Shown one piece after another: positions 53,042-60,566 of a stretch of 64,000 nt of DNA. Below the pieces are notes generated by a model. That model searched no databases and was not told the origin of the DNA. It saw only the letters and a list, made by a program, of their open reading frames with translations. Source of the DNA: [Actinomadura] parvosata subsp. kistnae (GTDB taxonomy: Bacteria > Actinomycetota > Actinomycetes > Streptosporangiales > Streptosporangiaceae); assembly GCF_900323885.1 (NCBI RefSeq), contig NZ_OOHJ01000022.1, forward strand, positions 248,001 through 312,000, read 5' to 3'. Numbering within the stretch: position 1 is the stretch's first letter; every line of letters begins with the position of its first letter. A program made the translations under genes and the position numbers.

Positions 53042-54015
53042 CGGATGTCGCCGCTGTTGCAGGCCACGCCGTTGTTGTCGACGTCGGTGTACCAGGAGTA
53101 CTCCTCGTGCGTGCCCTTGTAGTAGGGCCCGTCGCCGGCCGCCACGGCCTCCTTGCAGCTCGCGTACCGCTTGTCGAGCCCGCCCCGCCCGCCGGTGGCG
53201 GGTGCCGTGGTGCCGGTCGTGCCGGTGCCGGTCTGCTGCGTGCCCGGCGTGCCGACAGTGCCACCAGTAGGGCCACCAGTGGGGCCACCAGTGGGCCCGC
53301 CTGTAGGACCACTGGTCGGGCCGCTGGTCGGGGGTGTGGCGGGCGGGCCGGTCTGCGGGGTCGTGGGCTGGCCGGGGGGCGGCGTGGTGCCGGTGCCGGG
53401 GCTCGGCGAGGTGCCCAGCAGGCGGGCCACCAGCGCTTCGGCGTCCTGCTTGGTGAAGCCGGCGATGCTCACGCTGTCGCCGTCCATCGGCTGGGTCACG
53501 ATGGGCGCGGCGAGCACCGTCTTGGGCTGGTCGGCCTGGGAGGGCGCGAGCACGATCGCGACCGGCTCCTGCGCGGGCGCCAGCTCGTCGATGAGCTGGG
53601 CGAGCTTGTCCTTGAACGCCGGCGCGACCGCGATGCGCACGGAGTACAGGCCGTCGTCCTCGCGCAGCGACTCGATGCGCTGCACGGCGCTGATCGTGAC
53701 GCCGTCCTCCAGCAGGTAGCAGGTGGTCTGCGCCTGGTCGAGCACGGCGGGGTCGCCGGGGCACGGCGCGGGCTTGGTCTCCCTGACGGGAGCGAAGTGG
53801 ATGGGCACGGACAGGTAGCGCGGGGGCGCGCCGCCTAACAGCGGCGTGTCGGGGCTCCTGGTCATCAGGACGGCGACCGTGCCGAGCACGCCTGCGATGA
53901 GCACGACGAGCACCAGCGAGACGATCAGCACGATGGTGGTGAGTCTGCTGGCGGTCGGCTCCCCCGGGTCCGCGGCTGGCGGCTCTTCCGGCTTGTCCAT
54001 CGATGACGATCCCAT
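53038..54015 (-). CDS. Membrane-anchored protein with SecD-P1-like and excalibur domains
   Basis: A 325-residue protein with a cytosolic proline-rich start and a single helix (TTIVLIVSLVLVVLIAGVLGTVAVLM, about residues 27-50). The extracellular part has a SecDF-P1-like beta domain (YLSVPIHFAPV...TISAVQRIES, about 65-190). A linker of GPTGGPTGG repeats follows, then a C-terminal excalibur domain (DVDNNGVACN) that binds calcium in the DxDxDGxxC manner. ATG 54015 is used; ATG 54000 is possible. The linker is encoded by 12-base tandem repeats. Convergent with the purine permease. Confidence 0.75.
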   Translation of the reverse strand: MGSSSMDKPEEPPAADPGEPTASRLTTIVLIVSLVLVVLIAGVLGTVAVLMTRSPDTPLLGGAPPRYLSVPIHFAPVRETKPAPCPGDPAVLDQAQTTCYLLEDGVTISAVQRIESLREDDGLYSVRIAVAPAFKDKLAQLIDELAPAQEPVAIVLAPSQADQPKTVLAAPIVTQPMDGDSVSIAGFTKQDAEALVARLLGTSPSPGTGTTPPPGQPTTPQTGPPATPPTSGPTSGPTGGPTGGPTGGPTGGTVGTPGTQQTGTGTTGTTAPATGGRGGLDKRYASCKEAVAAGDGPYYKGTHEEYSWYTDVDNNGVACNSGDIR

Positions 54016-54150
54016 TCTGACGTTCGGGCTGCCGGTGAGCCTATCGAGGAGAAGGCGCAGCGGGGTAATCCGCCGGACGATCCGCGCCCGACGGCGAGAC
54101 CGGAGGAAGAATGGAGGAGGAAACCTCCGTTCGCCGGGAAGAGTGACGGC

Positions 54151-55266
54151 ATGAAAGTCGGTGTGCCCCGAGAGGTCAAGAACAGCGAATACCGAGTGGC
54201 GCTGACCCCCGCGGGGGTGCACGAGCTCGTCCGCCACGGCCATCAGGTCCTGGTCGAGCGCGACGCCGGCGCCGGCTCCGCCATTCCCGACGGCGACTTC
54301 GCCGCGGCGGGGGCCGTGCTGGTCCCCGACGCCGACGAGCTGTGGGGCGCCGCCGACCTGGTGATGAAGGTCAAGGAGCCGGAGGCGGAGGAGTACCACC
54401 GGCTGCGCAAGGGGCTGGTGCTGTTCACGTACCTGCATCTGGCGGCCTCGCCCGCCTGCACGCGGGCGCTGCTGGAGTCGGGCTGCACCGCGGTCGCCTA
54501 CGAGACGGTGCAGACGCCGAACGGCGCGCTGCCGCTGCTGGCGCCCATGTCGGAGGTGGCGGGGCGGCTGGCGCCGCAGGTGGGCGCCTACCACCTGATG
54601 CGCTCGGCGGGCGGCAGGGGCGTGCTCATGGGCGGCGTGTCCGGGGTGCGCGCGGCGCACGTCGTGGTGATCGGGGCCGGGGTCTCCGGCATGAACGCCG
54701 CCGCCATCGCCCTCGGCATGCAGGCCGAGGTGGTGCTGCTCGACATGAACATCGACAAGCTGCGCCAGGCCGACGTGATCTACCAGGGCCACTGCCAGAC
54801 CGTCGCCTCCAACACGCTGGAGATCGAGCGCGCGGTGCTGGAGGCGGACCTGGTCATCGGCGCGGTGCTCGTGCCGGGCGCCAAGGCGCCGAAGCTGGTG
54901 AGCAACGACCTGGTCAGCCGGATGAAGCCGGGCTCGGTGCTGGTGGACATCTCGATCGACCAGGGCGGCTGCTTCGCCGACTCGCGGCCGACCACGCACG
55001 AGGAGCCGACGTACCGGGTGCACGAGTCGCTCTTCTACTGCGTGGCCAACATGCCGGGGGCGGTGCCGCACACCTCGACGTTCGCGCTGACGAACGTGAC
55101 GCTCCCCTACGCGCTGGCGATCGCCGACCTGGGCTGGCAGCGCGCGATGCGCGCCGACCCGGCGCTGGCGCTCGGCCTGAACACGCACGAGGGCCGCCTG
55201 ACGAGCCGGCCGGTCGCCGAGGCGCACGGGCTGGAGTGGACGGCGCCCGCGGACGTGCTCGCCTGA
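54151..55266 (+). CDS. ald: Alanine dehydrogenase
   Basis: Converts L-alanine and NAD+ to pyruvate, ammonia and NADH, and the reverse. It has 371 residues, the usual length. The N-terminus MKVGVPREVKNSEYRVALTP, catalytic K75 (KVKEP) and H96 (TYLHLA), the NAD loop GAGVSGMNAA and the C-terminal LPYALAIADLGWQRA are clear. ATG 54151 follows a purine-rich region (GGGAAGAGTG). It is monocistronic, and in actinobacteria is often induced by alanine or low oxygen; no such site was identified. Confidence 0.94.
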   Translation: MKVGVPREVKNSEYRVALTPAGVHELVRHGHQVLVERDAGAGSAIPDGDFAAAGAVLVPDADELWGAADLVMKVKEPEAEEYHRLRKGLVLFTYLHLAASPACTRALLESGCTAVAYETVQTPNGALPLLAPMSEVAGRLAPQVGAYHLMRSAGGRGVLMGGVSGVRAAHVVVIGAGVSGMNAAAIALGMQAEVVLLDMNIDKLRQADVIYQGHCQTVASNTLEIERAVLEADLVIGAVLVPGAKAPKLVSNDLVSRMKPGSVLVDISIDQGGCFADSRPTTHEEPTYRVHESLFYCVANMPGAVPHTSTFALTNVTLPYALAIADLGWQRAMRADPALALGLNTHEGRLTSRPVAEAHGLEWTAPADVLA

Positions 55267-55357
55267 CCGGCCGTTTTTGCCGTGCCTCTGGGCATCCCGT
55301 GACCCAGGAGTTACGCTAAGTAGCGATCAGCTACTCACCGTAATGGACGGAGTGGTG

Positions 55358-55855
55358 ATGTCCTTGCCGACCTTCCGTGAGAGCGCCGAGCGCAACTTCG
55401 ACGACCTGGACGCCGACGGCGACGGCTTCCTGACCCGGTACGACTACATGGCGCTGGCCCAGCAGCGGCTGCAGCGGACCGGCGTGCGGCCGGACACGCC
55501 CGACGGCGAGGCGGTCATCGACGCGTTCCTCAACGCCTGGGACACCCACGCCCGCGCCCTGGACACCGACCGCGACGGGCGGATCAGCAAGGAGGAGTAC
55601 GTCCGCTCCTTCGAGATCCTGGTCCGCACCGGCGCGCTGGAGGCGGTGCTGGCGCCCATCTCCAGGGCCACGTTCACCTTGGCCGACCGCGACGGCGACG
55701 GTCGGATCAGCTCCGAGGAGTTCCGCTCGCTGTGGAGCCGGCCGGGCACCGACCTCGCCACCGTCTTCGCCGAGGCCGACACCGACGGCGACGGGCGCAT
55801 CTCGTTCGAGGAGTTCGCCCGTGCCCGCCACGGCCTGCTCATCGGCGGAGCCTGA
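55358..55855 (+). CDS. Four-EF-hand calcium-binding protein (calerythrin-like)
   Basis: A 165-residue cytosolic protein with four EF-hands: DADGDGFLTRYD, DTDRDGRISKEE, DRDGDGRISSEE and DTDGDGRISFEE, in the arrangement of calerythrin and actinobacterial EF-hand proteins. All four loops keep the main ligands, except that the first ends in D. ATG 55358 follows GGAG, chosen over ATG 55343. It ends before a strong bidirectional terminator. Likely a calcium buffer or sensor. Confidence 0.9.
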   Translation: MSLPTFRESAERNFDDLDADGDGFLTRYDYMALAQQRLQRTGVRPDTPDGEAVIDAFLNAWDTHARALDTDRDGRISKEEYVRSFEILVRTGALEAVLAPISRATFTLADRDGDGRISSEEFRSLWSRPGTDLATVFAEADTDGDGRISFEEFARARHGLLIGGA

Positions 55856-55868
55856 CCTTATGAAGAAA

Positions 55869-55904
55869 CGCGTCAGGGCCCGGCGGGGGCCGGGCCCTGA
55901 CGCG
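55869..55904. terminator. Bidirectional terminator, perfect 16-bp stem
   Basis: CGCGTCAGGGCCCGGC (55869-55884), GGGG, and the exact inverse complement (55889-55904). It sits between the convergent EF-hand and DUF3105 genes, so it likely ends both transcripts. Confidence 0.8.
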
Positions 55905-55913
55905 CTCGTCCGG

Positions 55914-56627
55914 TTACTGCTGCTGCGACGGGCTGGCCGACGGGGCCAGGGTCTCCATCGGCGTCTGCGGCTGGCCCGTGGGCTCGGGCGGCAGCGGCGC
56001 CTGGTCGGCCGTGGTGGTGATCGCGTCGTCACCGCCGCAGGTGGCGCCCGGCTCGGGCGTGTCGGGCCCGTTCTGGTAGCGCTTGATGAACGCCCCGATC
56101 TTGGGGTCGGCCGGGTCGGTCAGCTTGAGCTGGTGCCCCCAGGAGGAGATCACGATCGGGGACGGCAGGTTGGGGAACGGGCTCATGAGCATGTAGTCCT
56201 GCTGGCCCGTGGAGGAGGCGACCTCCTTCAGCTTGTCGATCTGCGCCTTGGGCAGGTCGGGCCGGTAGGTGATCCAGACCGCGCCGTGCTCCAGCGAGTG
56301 CACGGCGTGCTCGTTGTGGATCGGCTTGTCGTAGATCGCGCACTGCTGCCAGTAGTTGTTGTGCTCACCGCCCACCGGCGGCGTCTCCTTGTACGAGACG
56401 CTCTTCCACACGTGCTGGCCGGCCTCGTACTTCACGCTGGTCACGGCGTCCAGCGAGGTCTGCCTGGCCTGGTTGACCAGGTAGAAGCCGACCACGCCGA
56501 CGAGCACCACGATGATGAGCCCGCCCGTGCCCCACATCAGCAGTGCGGCGCGGCGTTGTTTGCGCTTCTGCTCGGCCCGCAACTTCTGCAGGTGCTCGCG
56601 CCTCGCCTGCGCCTTCTCCTTCGTCAT
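55914..56627 (-). CDS. DUF3105 membrane-anchored protein
   Basis: A 237-residue protein with a basic cytosolic N-terminus (residues 1-27), one transmembrane helix (ALLMWGTGGLIIVVLVGVVGFYLV) and an extracellular DUF3105 domain. The family motif spans GGEHNNYWQQCAIYDKPI and NEHAVHSLEHGAVWITYRP, with histidines that may bind metal. ATG 56627 follows GGAGGAGCG. It is divergent from a DUF305 gene, a pairing repeatedly seen in actinobacteria. Function unknown. Confidence 0.86.
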   Translation of the reverse strand: MTKEKAQARREHLQKLRAEQKRKQRRAALLMWGTGGLIIVVLVGVVGFYLVNQARQTSLDAVTSVKYEAGQHVWKSVSYKETPPVGGEHNNYWQQCAIYDKPIHNEHAVHSLEHGAVWITYRPDLPKAQIDKLKEVASSTGQQDYMLMSPFPNLPSPIVISSWGHQLKLTDPADPKIGAFIKRYQNGPDTPEPGATCGGDDAITTTADQAPLPPEPTGQPQTPMETLAPSASPSQQQ

Positions 56628-56760
56628 CGCTCCTCCATCGGCGTACCAACTCCGGGTCACCCTATGCCCTCCGGGCGTATGCGGAGAATAAGAGCGGCAT
56701 AAGGGTCCGATCACGGCCCCGCTCACCTATGGGCCCGCAGGTGGGTACGCTGGAGCGGCC

Positions 56761-57408
56761 ATGGAAAAGCCGGTGAGGAAACCCGTTCTGATCGTCTGCG
56801 GCGTGCTGGTGCTCGCCGTGGCCGCGTTCCTGCTGTTCGGCCGCGACGGCACGCCCGGCGACGCCTCGCCCGAGGCCGGGTTCGCCCGCGACATGGCCGC
56901 GCATCACGCGCAGGCCGTCGACATGGCGTTCATCATCAGGGACAAGGGCCCCGCCAGGGAGATCAGGAACCTGGCCTTCGACATCATCAACACCCAGGCC
57001 AACCAGCGCGGCATGTTCCTGGGCTGGTTGCAGCAGTGGCAGCTGAGCCAGGCGACCGACCAGCGGCCGATGGCCTGGATGAGCGGCCACGGGCACGGCG
57101 CCGCCGCCCCGTCCGCGACGCCCGGCGCTTCGGGGTCCATGCCGGGCATGGCCTCTCCCGACGAGCTGACCAAGCTGAAACAGGCGCAGGGCACGCAGGC
57201 CGAGGTGCTGTTCCTGCAGCTCATGATCCGCCACCATGAAGGCGGCGTGCAGATGGCCGAGGGGCTGCTGAAGCTGTCCACGCGCAGCGAGGTGGTCAGC
57301 ATGGCGCAGAAGATCGTCGACGGGCAGAGCGGGGAGATCAAGCTCATGACGGAGCTGCTCAAGCAGCGCGGGGCGCAGCCCTACCCGTCCATCCTGAAGA
57401 GCCAGTGA
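56761..57408 (+). CDS. DUF305 ferritin-like secreted protein
   Basis: A 215-residue protein with an N-terminal hydrophobic helix (VLIVCGVLVLAVAAFLLFG) and an extracellular four-helix DUF305 domain split by a flexible GHGHGAAAPS linker. The conserved histidine pairs are in ARDMAAHHAQAVDMA and MIRHHEGGVQMAEGL, a metal-binding ferritin-like arrangement. TACGCT precedes ATG 56761 by nine bases. Its stop overlaps the next start (GTGA), so it is coupled to the FAD oxidoreductase. Confidence 0.86.
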   Translation: MEKPVRKPVLIVCGVLVLAVAAFLLFGRDGTPGDASPEAGFARDMAAHHAQAVDMAFIIRDKGPAREIRNLAFDIINTQANQRGMFLGWLQQWQLSQATDQRPMAWMSGHGHGAAAPSATPGASGSMPGMASPDELTKLKQAQGTQAEVLFLQLMIRHHEGGVQMAEGLLKLSTRSEVVSMAQKIVDGQSGEIKLMTELLKQRGAQPYPSILKSQ

Positions 57409-58820
57409 CGGTGGGCGCCGACGCGGTCGTCGTGGGCTCCGGGCCGAACGGCCTGATGGCGGCGGTCCTGCTGGCCCGCGCCGGGCGCGAGGTGCTGCTG
57501 CTGGAGGCGGCCGAGCGGTTCGGCGGCGGGCTGCGGTCCGGCGAGGTGACGCTGCCGGGGCAAGTGCACGACCTGGGCGCGACCGTGATGGCGATGGCGC
57601 TGGCCTCTCCCGCCTTCCGCGAGCTGGGCCCGCTCAAGGGCGTCGAGTTCGCCCACGCTCCCGTGGCCGCCGCGCATCCGCTCGACGGGCGGCCGGCCGT
57701 GCTCGTGCACCGCGACGTGCGGCGCACCGCCGCCGGGCTGGGCCGCGACCGGGGCGCGTGGCTCGGCACGGTGGGGGCGGCGGTGCGGGCCGGGTTGCCG
57801 CTGGTCGACCTGCTGCTCAAGCCGCTGGGGCCGTGGCCGGCCCGGCCTCGCGTGTTCGCGCAGGCGGCCAGGTTCGCGGCGGCGGCGGCGCTGCCCGCCA
57901 CCACGTTCGCCCGCGCCGCCTTCCGCACCGCCGAGGCGCGGGCGCTGCTCGCCGGCATGTCCGCCCACTCCATGCTCGACCTGCGCGCCCCCGTCTCGGC
58001 CGGCTACGGGCTGGTGTTGTCGACGCTGGCCCACCTGGTGGGCTGGCCGGTCGTGCGGGGCGGCTCGCAGGTGCTGGCCGACGCGCTCGTGGCCGAGCTC
58101 AGGTCGCTGGGCGGCGAGGCGGTGGCCGGGCACCGGGTGCGGCGGCTGGCCGGGCTCGACGCGCCGATCGTCGTGCTCGACGTGACGCCCCGGCAGCTGC
58201 TCGCGATGGCCGACCTGCCGGCCGGCTACCGGCGGCGGCTGGAGCGCTACCGCTACGGGCCCGGCGTGTTCAAGATGGACTGGGCGCTCGACGGCCCCGT
58301 GCCGTGGCGCGATCCCGCCGTGGCCTCGGCGGGCACCGTGCACCTGGGCGGCACGCTGGAGGAGATCGCGCTCAGCGAGGCCGAGACGACGGCCGGGCGG
58401 GTCTCGCCCCGGCCGTACGTGCTGCTCGTCCAGCCGTACGCGGCCGACCCGACGCGCGGCGGGCACACGCTGTACGCCTACTGCCACGTCCCCCACGGCT
58501 GTGGCGCCGACCTGACCGACGCCATCGAGACCCAGATCGAGCGGTACGCCCCGGGCTTCCGCGACCGGGTGCTGGCCAGGCACGCCATGGGTCCGGCGGC
58601 GCTGGAGGCGGACAACCCCAACCTGGTGGGCGGCGACCTCGGCGGCGGGCTGACCAGCCTGACGCAGTTCCTGCGCCGCCCCGTCTGGTCGCCCGCCCCG
58701 TGGCGCACGCCGCTGCCGGGGGTGTTCCTCTGCTCGTCCTCGACGCCGCCGGGGCCGAGCGTGCACGGCATGGGCGGCTGGCAGGCCGCCCGCCTGGCGC
58801 TGCGCCACCCCGTCCGTTAG
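57405..58820 (+). CDS. FAD-dependent oxidoreductase (phytoene-desaturase superfamily)
   Basis: A 471-residue amine-oxidase/phytoene-desaturase-like flavoenzyme. The N-terminal dinucleotide fold is VVVGSGPNGLMAAVLLARAGREVLLLEAAERFGGGLRSG, with the C-terminal FAD motif SSTPPGPSVHGMGGWQAAR. No signal peptide is present. GTG 57405 overlaps the DUF305 stop, so translation is coupled. Carotenoid genes are not nearby, so the substrate is open; this branch is annotated only as NAD(P)/FAD-dependent oxidoreductase. Confidence 0.85.
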   Translation: MTVGADAVVVGSGPNGLMAAVLLARAGREVLLLEAAERFGGGLRSGEVTLPGQVHDLGATVMAMALASPAFRELGPLKGVEFAHAPVAAAHPLDGRPAVLVHRDVRRTAAGLGRDRGAWLGTVGAAVRAGLPLVDLLLKPLGPWPARPRVFAQAARFAAAAALPATTFARAAFRTAEARALLAGMSAHSMLDLRAPVSAGYGLVLSTLAHLVGWPVVRGGSQVLADALVAELRSLGGEAVAGHRVRRLAGLDAPIVVLDVTPRQLLAMADLPAGYRRRLERYRYGPGVFKMDWALDGPVPWRDPAVASAGTVHLGGTLEEIALSEAETTAGRVSPRPYVLLVQPYAADPTRGGHTLYAYCHVPHGCGADLTDAIETQIERYAPGFRDRVLARHAMGPAALEADNPNLVGGDLGGGLTSLTQFLRRPVWSPAPWRTPLPGVFLCSSSTPPGPSVHGMGGWQAARLALRHPVR

Positions 58821-58885
58821 CGGGCGCCCTGCCACCCCGTCCGTTAGCAGGCCGCCCGCCTGACCCTGCGCCCCCTGCCGTCGAT
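58781..58885. repeat. Duplication of the oxidoreductase gene end
   Basis: The last coding bases and stop (CCACCCCGTCCGTTAGC) are repeated 26 bases downstream, and GCAGGCCGCCCGCCTG at 58781 recurs at 58847. The copy carries a second stop in the same context. It runs up to the convergent threonine aldolase gene. Confidence 0.6.
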
Positions 58886-58887
58886 CG

Positions 58888-59940
58888 TCAGCGGCGGGTG
58901 TCGGCCATCTCCTCGGCGAGGGCGGCCGCGAACGCGTCCACGTCCTCCTCCGTCGTGTCGAACGCGCACATCCACCGCACCTCCCCGTCCGTCCAGTCGT
59001 AGAACCTGAACCGCTTGCGCAGCCGCGCGGCCACGTCCTCGGGCAGCACCGCGAACACGGCGTTGGCCTCGACCGTCCTGGCCACCCGCACGCCCGGGAT
59101 GCGCCCGACCGCCTCGGCCAGCCGCCGCGCCATCTCGTTGGCCCGGCGGGCGTTGCGCAGCCACAGGTCGCCCGCGAGCAGCGCCTCGAACTGCGCCGAG
59201 ACGAACCGCATCTTCGACGACAGCTGCATGAACGTCTTGCGCAGGTACTCGACGCCGGTGGCGGCGTCGGGGTTGAGCACGACGACGGCCTCGCCGTACA
59301 TGAGGCCGATCTTCGTCCCGCCGAAGGAGAGGACGTCCACGCCGGCGTCGGTGGTCAGCGCCCGCATGGGGACGTCGAGCGCGGCGGCGGCGTTGGTCAG
59401 CCGGGAGCCGTCGAGGTGCACGAGCAGGCCCAGGTCGTGGGCGTGCGCGCAGATCGCGGCGATCTCCTCGGCGGTGTAGACGGTGCCGAGCTCGGTGGTG
59501 TTGGAGATCGAGACCACCTTCGGCTGGGCGCGGTGCACGTCGCCGAAGCCCCACGCCTGCCGGTCGATCAGCTCGGGGGTGAGCTTGCCGTCGGGCGTCG
59601 GGACGGTGAGCAGCTTGATGCCGCCCGCCACCTCGGGGGCGCCGCCCTCGTCGGTGTTGATGTGGGCGCTCTCGGCGCAGATGACCGCCTCCCACTGCGC
59701 GGTCATGGAGCGCAGGGAGACGACGTTGGCGGCGGTGCCGTTGAACACCGGCCACGCCCGCGCCTGCTCGCCGAAGTGCCGCTGGAAGACCTCCTGCATG
59801 GCCTCGGTGTAGACGTCGTCGCCGTAGGCGGTCTGGTGGCCGCCGTTGGCCGAGACGATGGCCTGGAGGATCTCGGGGTGCACCCCGGCGTAGTTGTCGC
59901 TGGCGAACGCCTTGAGCCGGGGGTCGTGCCGGGGGTTCAA
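58888..59940 (-). CDS. Low-specificity L-threonine aldolase
   Basis: A 350-residue PLP enzyme of the beta-eliminating-lyase/aldolase fold. It cleaves threonine to glycine and acetaldehyde. Early motifs are FASDNYAGVHPEIL and YGDDVYTEAM; the PLP lysine is in VLSFGGTKIGLMYG, and HLDGSRLTNAA precedes it. No ATG fits: TTG 59940 overlaps the stop of the SDR gene (TTGA), which suggests coupled translation and gives the expected N-terminus (MNPRHDPRLKAFASDN). It is the third gene of the DUF6421 operon. Confidence 0.87.
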   Translation of the reverse strand: MNPRHDPRLKAFASDNYAGVHPEILQAIVSANGGHQTAYGDDVYTEAMQEVFQRHFGEQARAWPVFNGTAANVVSLRSMTAQWEAVICAESAHINTDEGGAPEVAGGIKLLTVPTPDGKLTPELIDRQAWGFGDVHRAQPKVVSISNTTELGTVYTAEEIAAICAHAHDLGLLVHLDGSRLTNAAAALDVPMRALTTDAGVDVLSFGGTKIGLMYGEAVVVLNPDAATGVEYLRKTFMQLSSKMRFVSAQFEALLAGDLWLRNARRANEMARRLAEAVGRIPGVRVARTVEANAVFAVLPEDVAARLRKRFRFYDWTDGEVRWMCAFDTTEEDVDAFAAALAEEMADTRR

Positions 59941-60566
59941 GAAGTGAGGTCCAATCGTGTGCCGTTGATCTGCTCGGCGGGCCGGTCGTAGAGGCCGCCG
60001 ATGGCCGCCGCCAGGTCGTTGACGTCGGTGAAGCCGGGGAAGCGGCGGTGCGGCTCGGCGGCCCGCATCGCGTCGTTGACCAGGGCCTTGACGACGAGGA
60101 TGGTCGCCGCGCTGGAGGTGCCCTTGAGCGCGTCGGCCAGGGAGAGCGTCCACGCCTCCGCCGCCGCCTTGGCCGCCGCGTAGACGGCGCCGCCGGCGCT
60201 CGGCTGCTGTGCCGCCTGGGCGGAGACGATCACGAAGCGGCCGTTGTCGCTGCGGCGCAGCAGCGGCTCGAAGGCCAGCGAGACGTGCTGGAGGGTGCGG
60301 ATCAGCAGGTCGTGCAGGACGTCCCAGTCGTCGAGGCTGGTCTCGGCGAACGAGGCGCCGCCGCGCCAGCCGCCCACCAGGTGCACCACGCCGTCCACGC
60401 GGCCGTGCTCGCGCTCGACGCGGTCGGCCAGGTCTTGGACGGCGGCGCGGTCGAGCAGGTCCACGTCCTGCTTGTCCACGCCGATCACCGTGTGACCCAG
60501 TTTCCGGAAATATCCGGACACGGCCTCACCGGTAGGCCCGCCGGCCCCGGTCACCAAAATGATCAT
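59937..60566 (-). CDS. SDR-family oxidoreductase in DUF6421 operon
   Basis: A 209-residue short-chain dehydrogenase. The cofactor motif TGAGGPTGEAV is at residues 6-16. The active site is complete: serine in VIVSAQAA, and Y-x3-K in YAAAKAAAEAW. It overlaps the DUF6421 stop by ATGA and the aldolase start by TTGA. Its order between DUF6421 and an aldolase suggests a carbonyl or hydroxy substrate made or used by the aldolase; this is inference. Confidence 0.86.
   Translation of the reverse strand: MIILVTGAGGPTGEAVSGYFRKLGHTVIGVDKQDVDLLDRAAVQDLADRVEREHGRVDGVVHLVGGWRGGASFAETSLDDWDVLHDLLIRTLQHVSLAFEPLLRRSDNGRFVIVSAQAAQQPSAGGAVYAAAKAAAEAWTLSLADALKGTSSAATILVVKALVNDAMRAAEPHRRFPGFTDVNDLAAAIGGLYDRPAEQINGTRLDLTS

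Noticed and set aside
55869..55904. Operator palindrome
   Set aside because: Lies between two convergent stops with a 4-base loop and a 16-bp GC-rich stem; better explained as a terminator.
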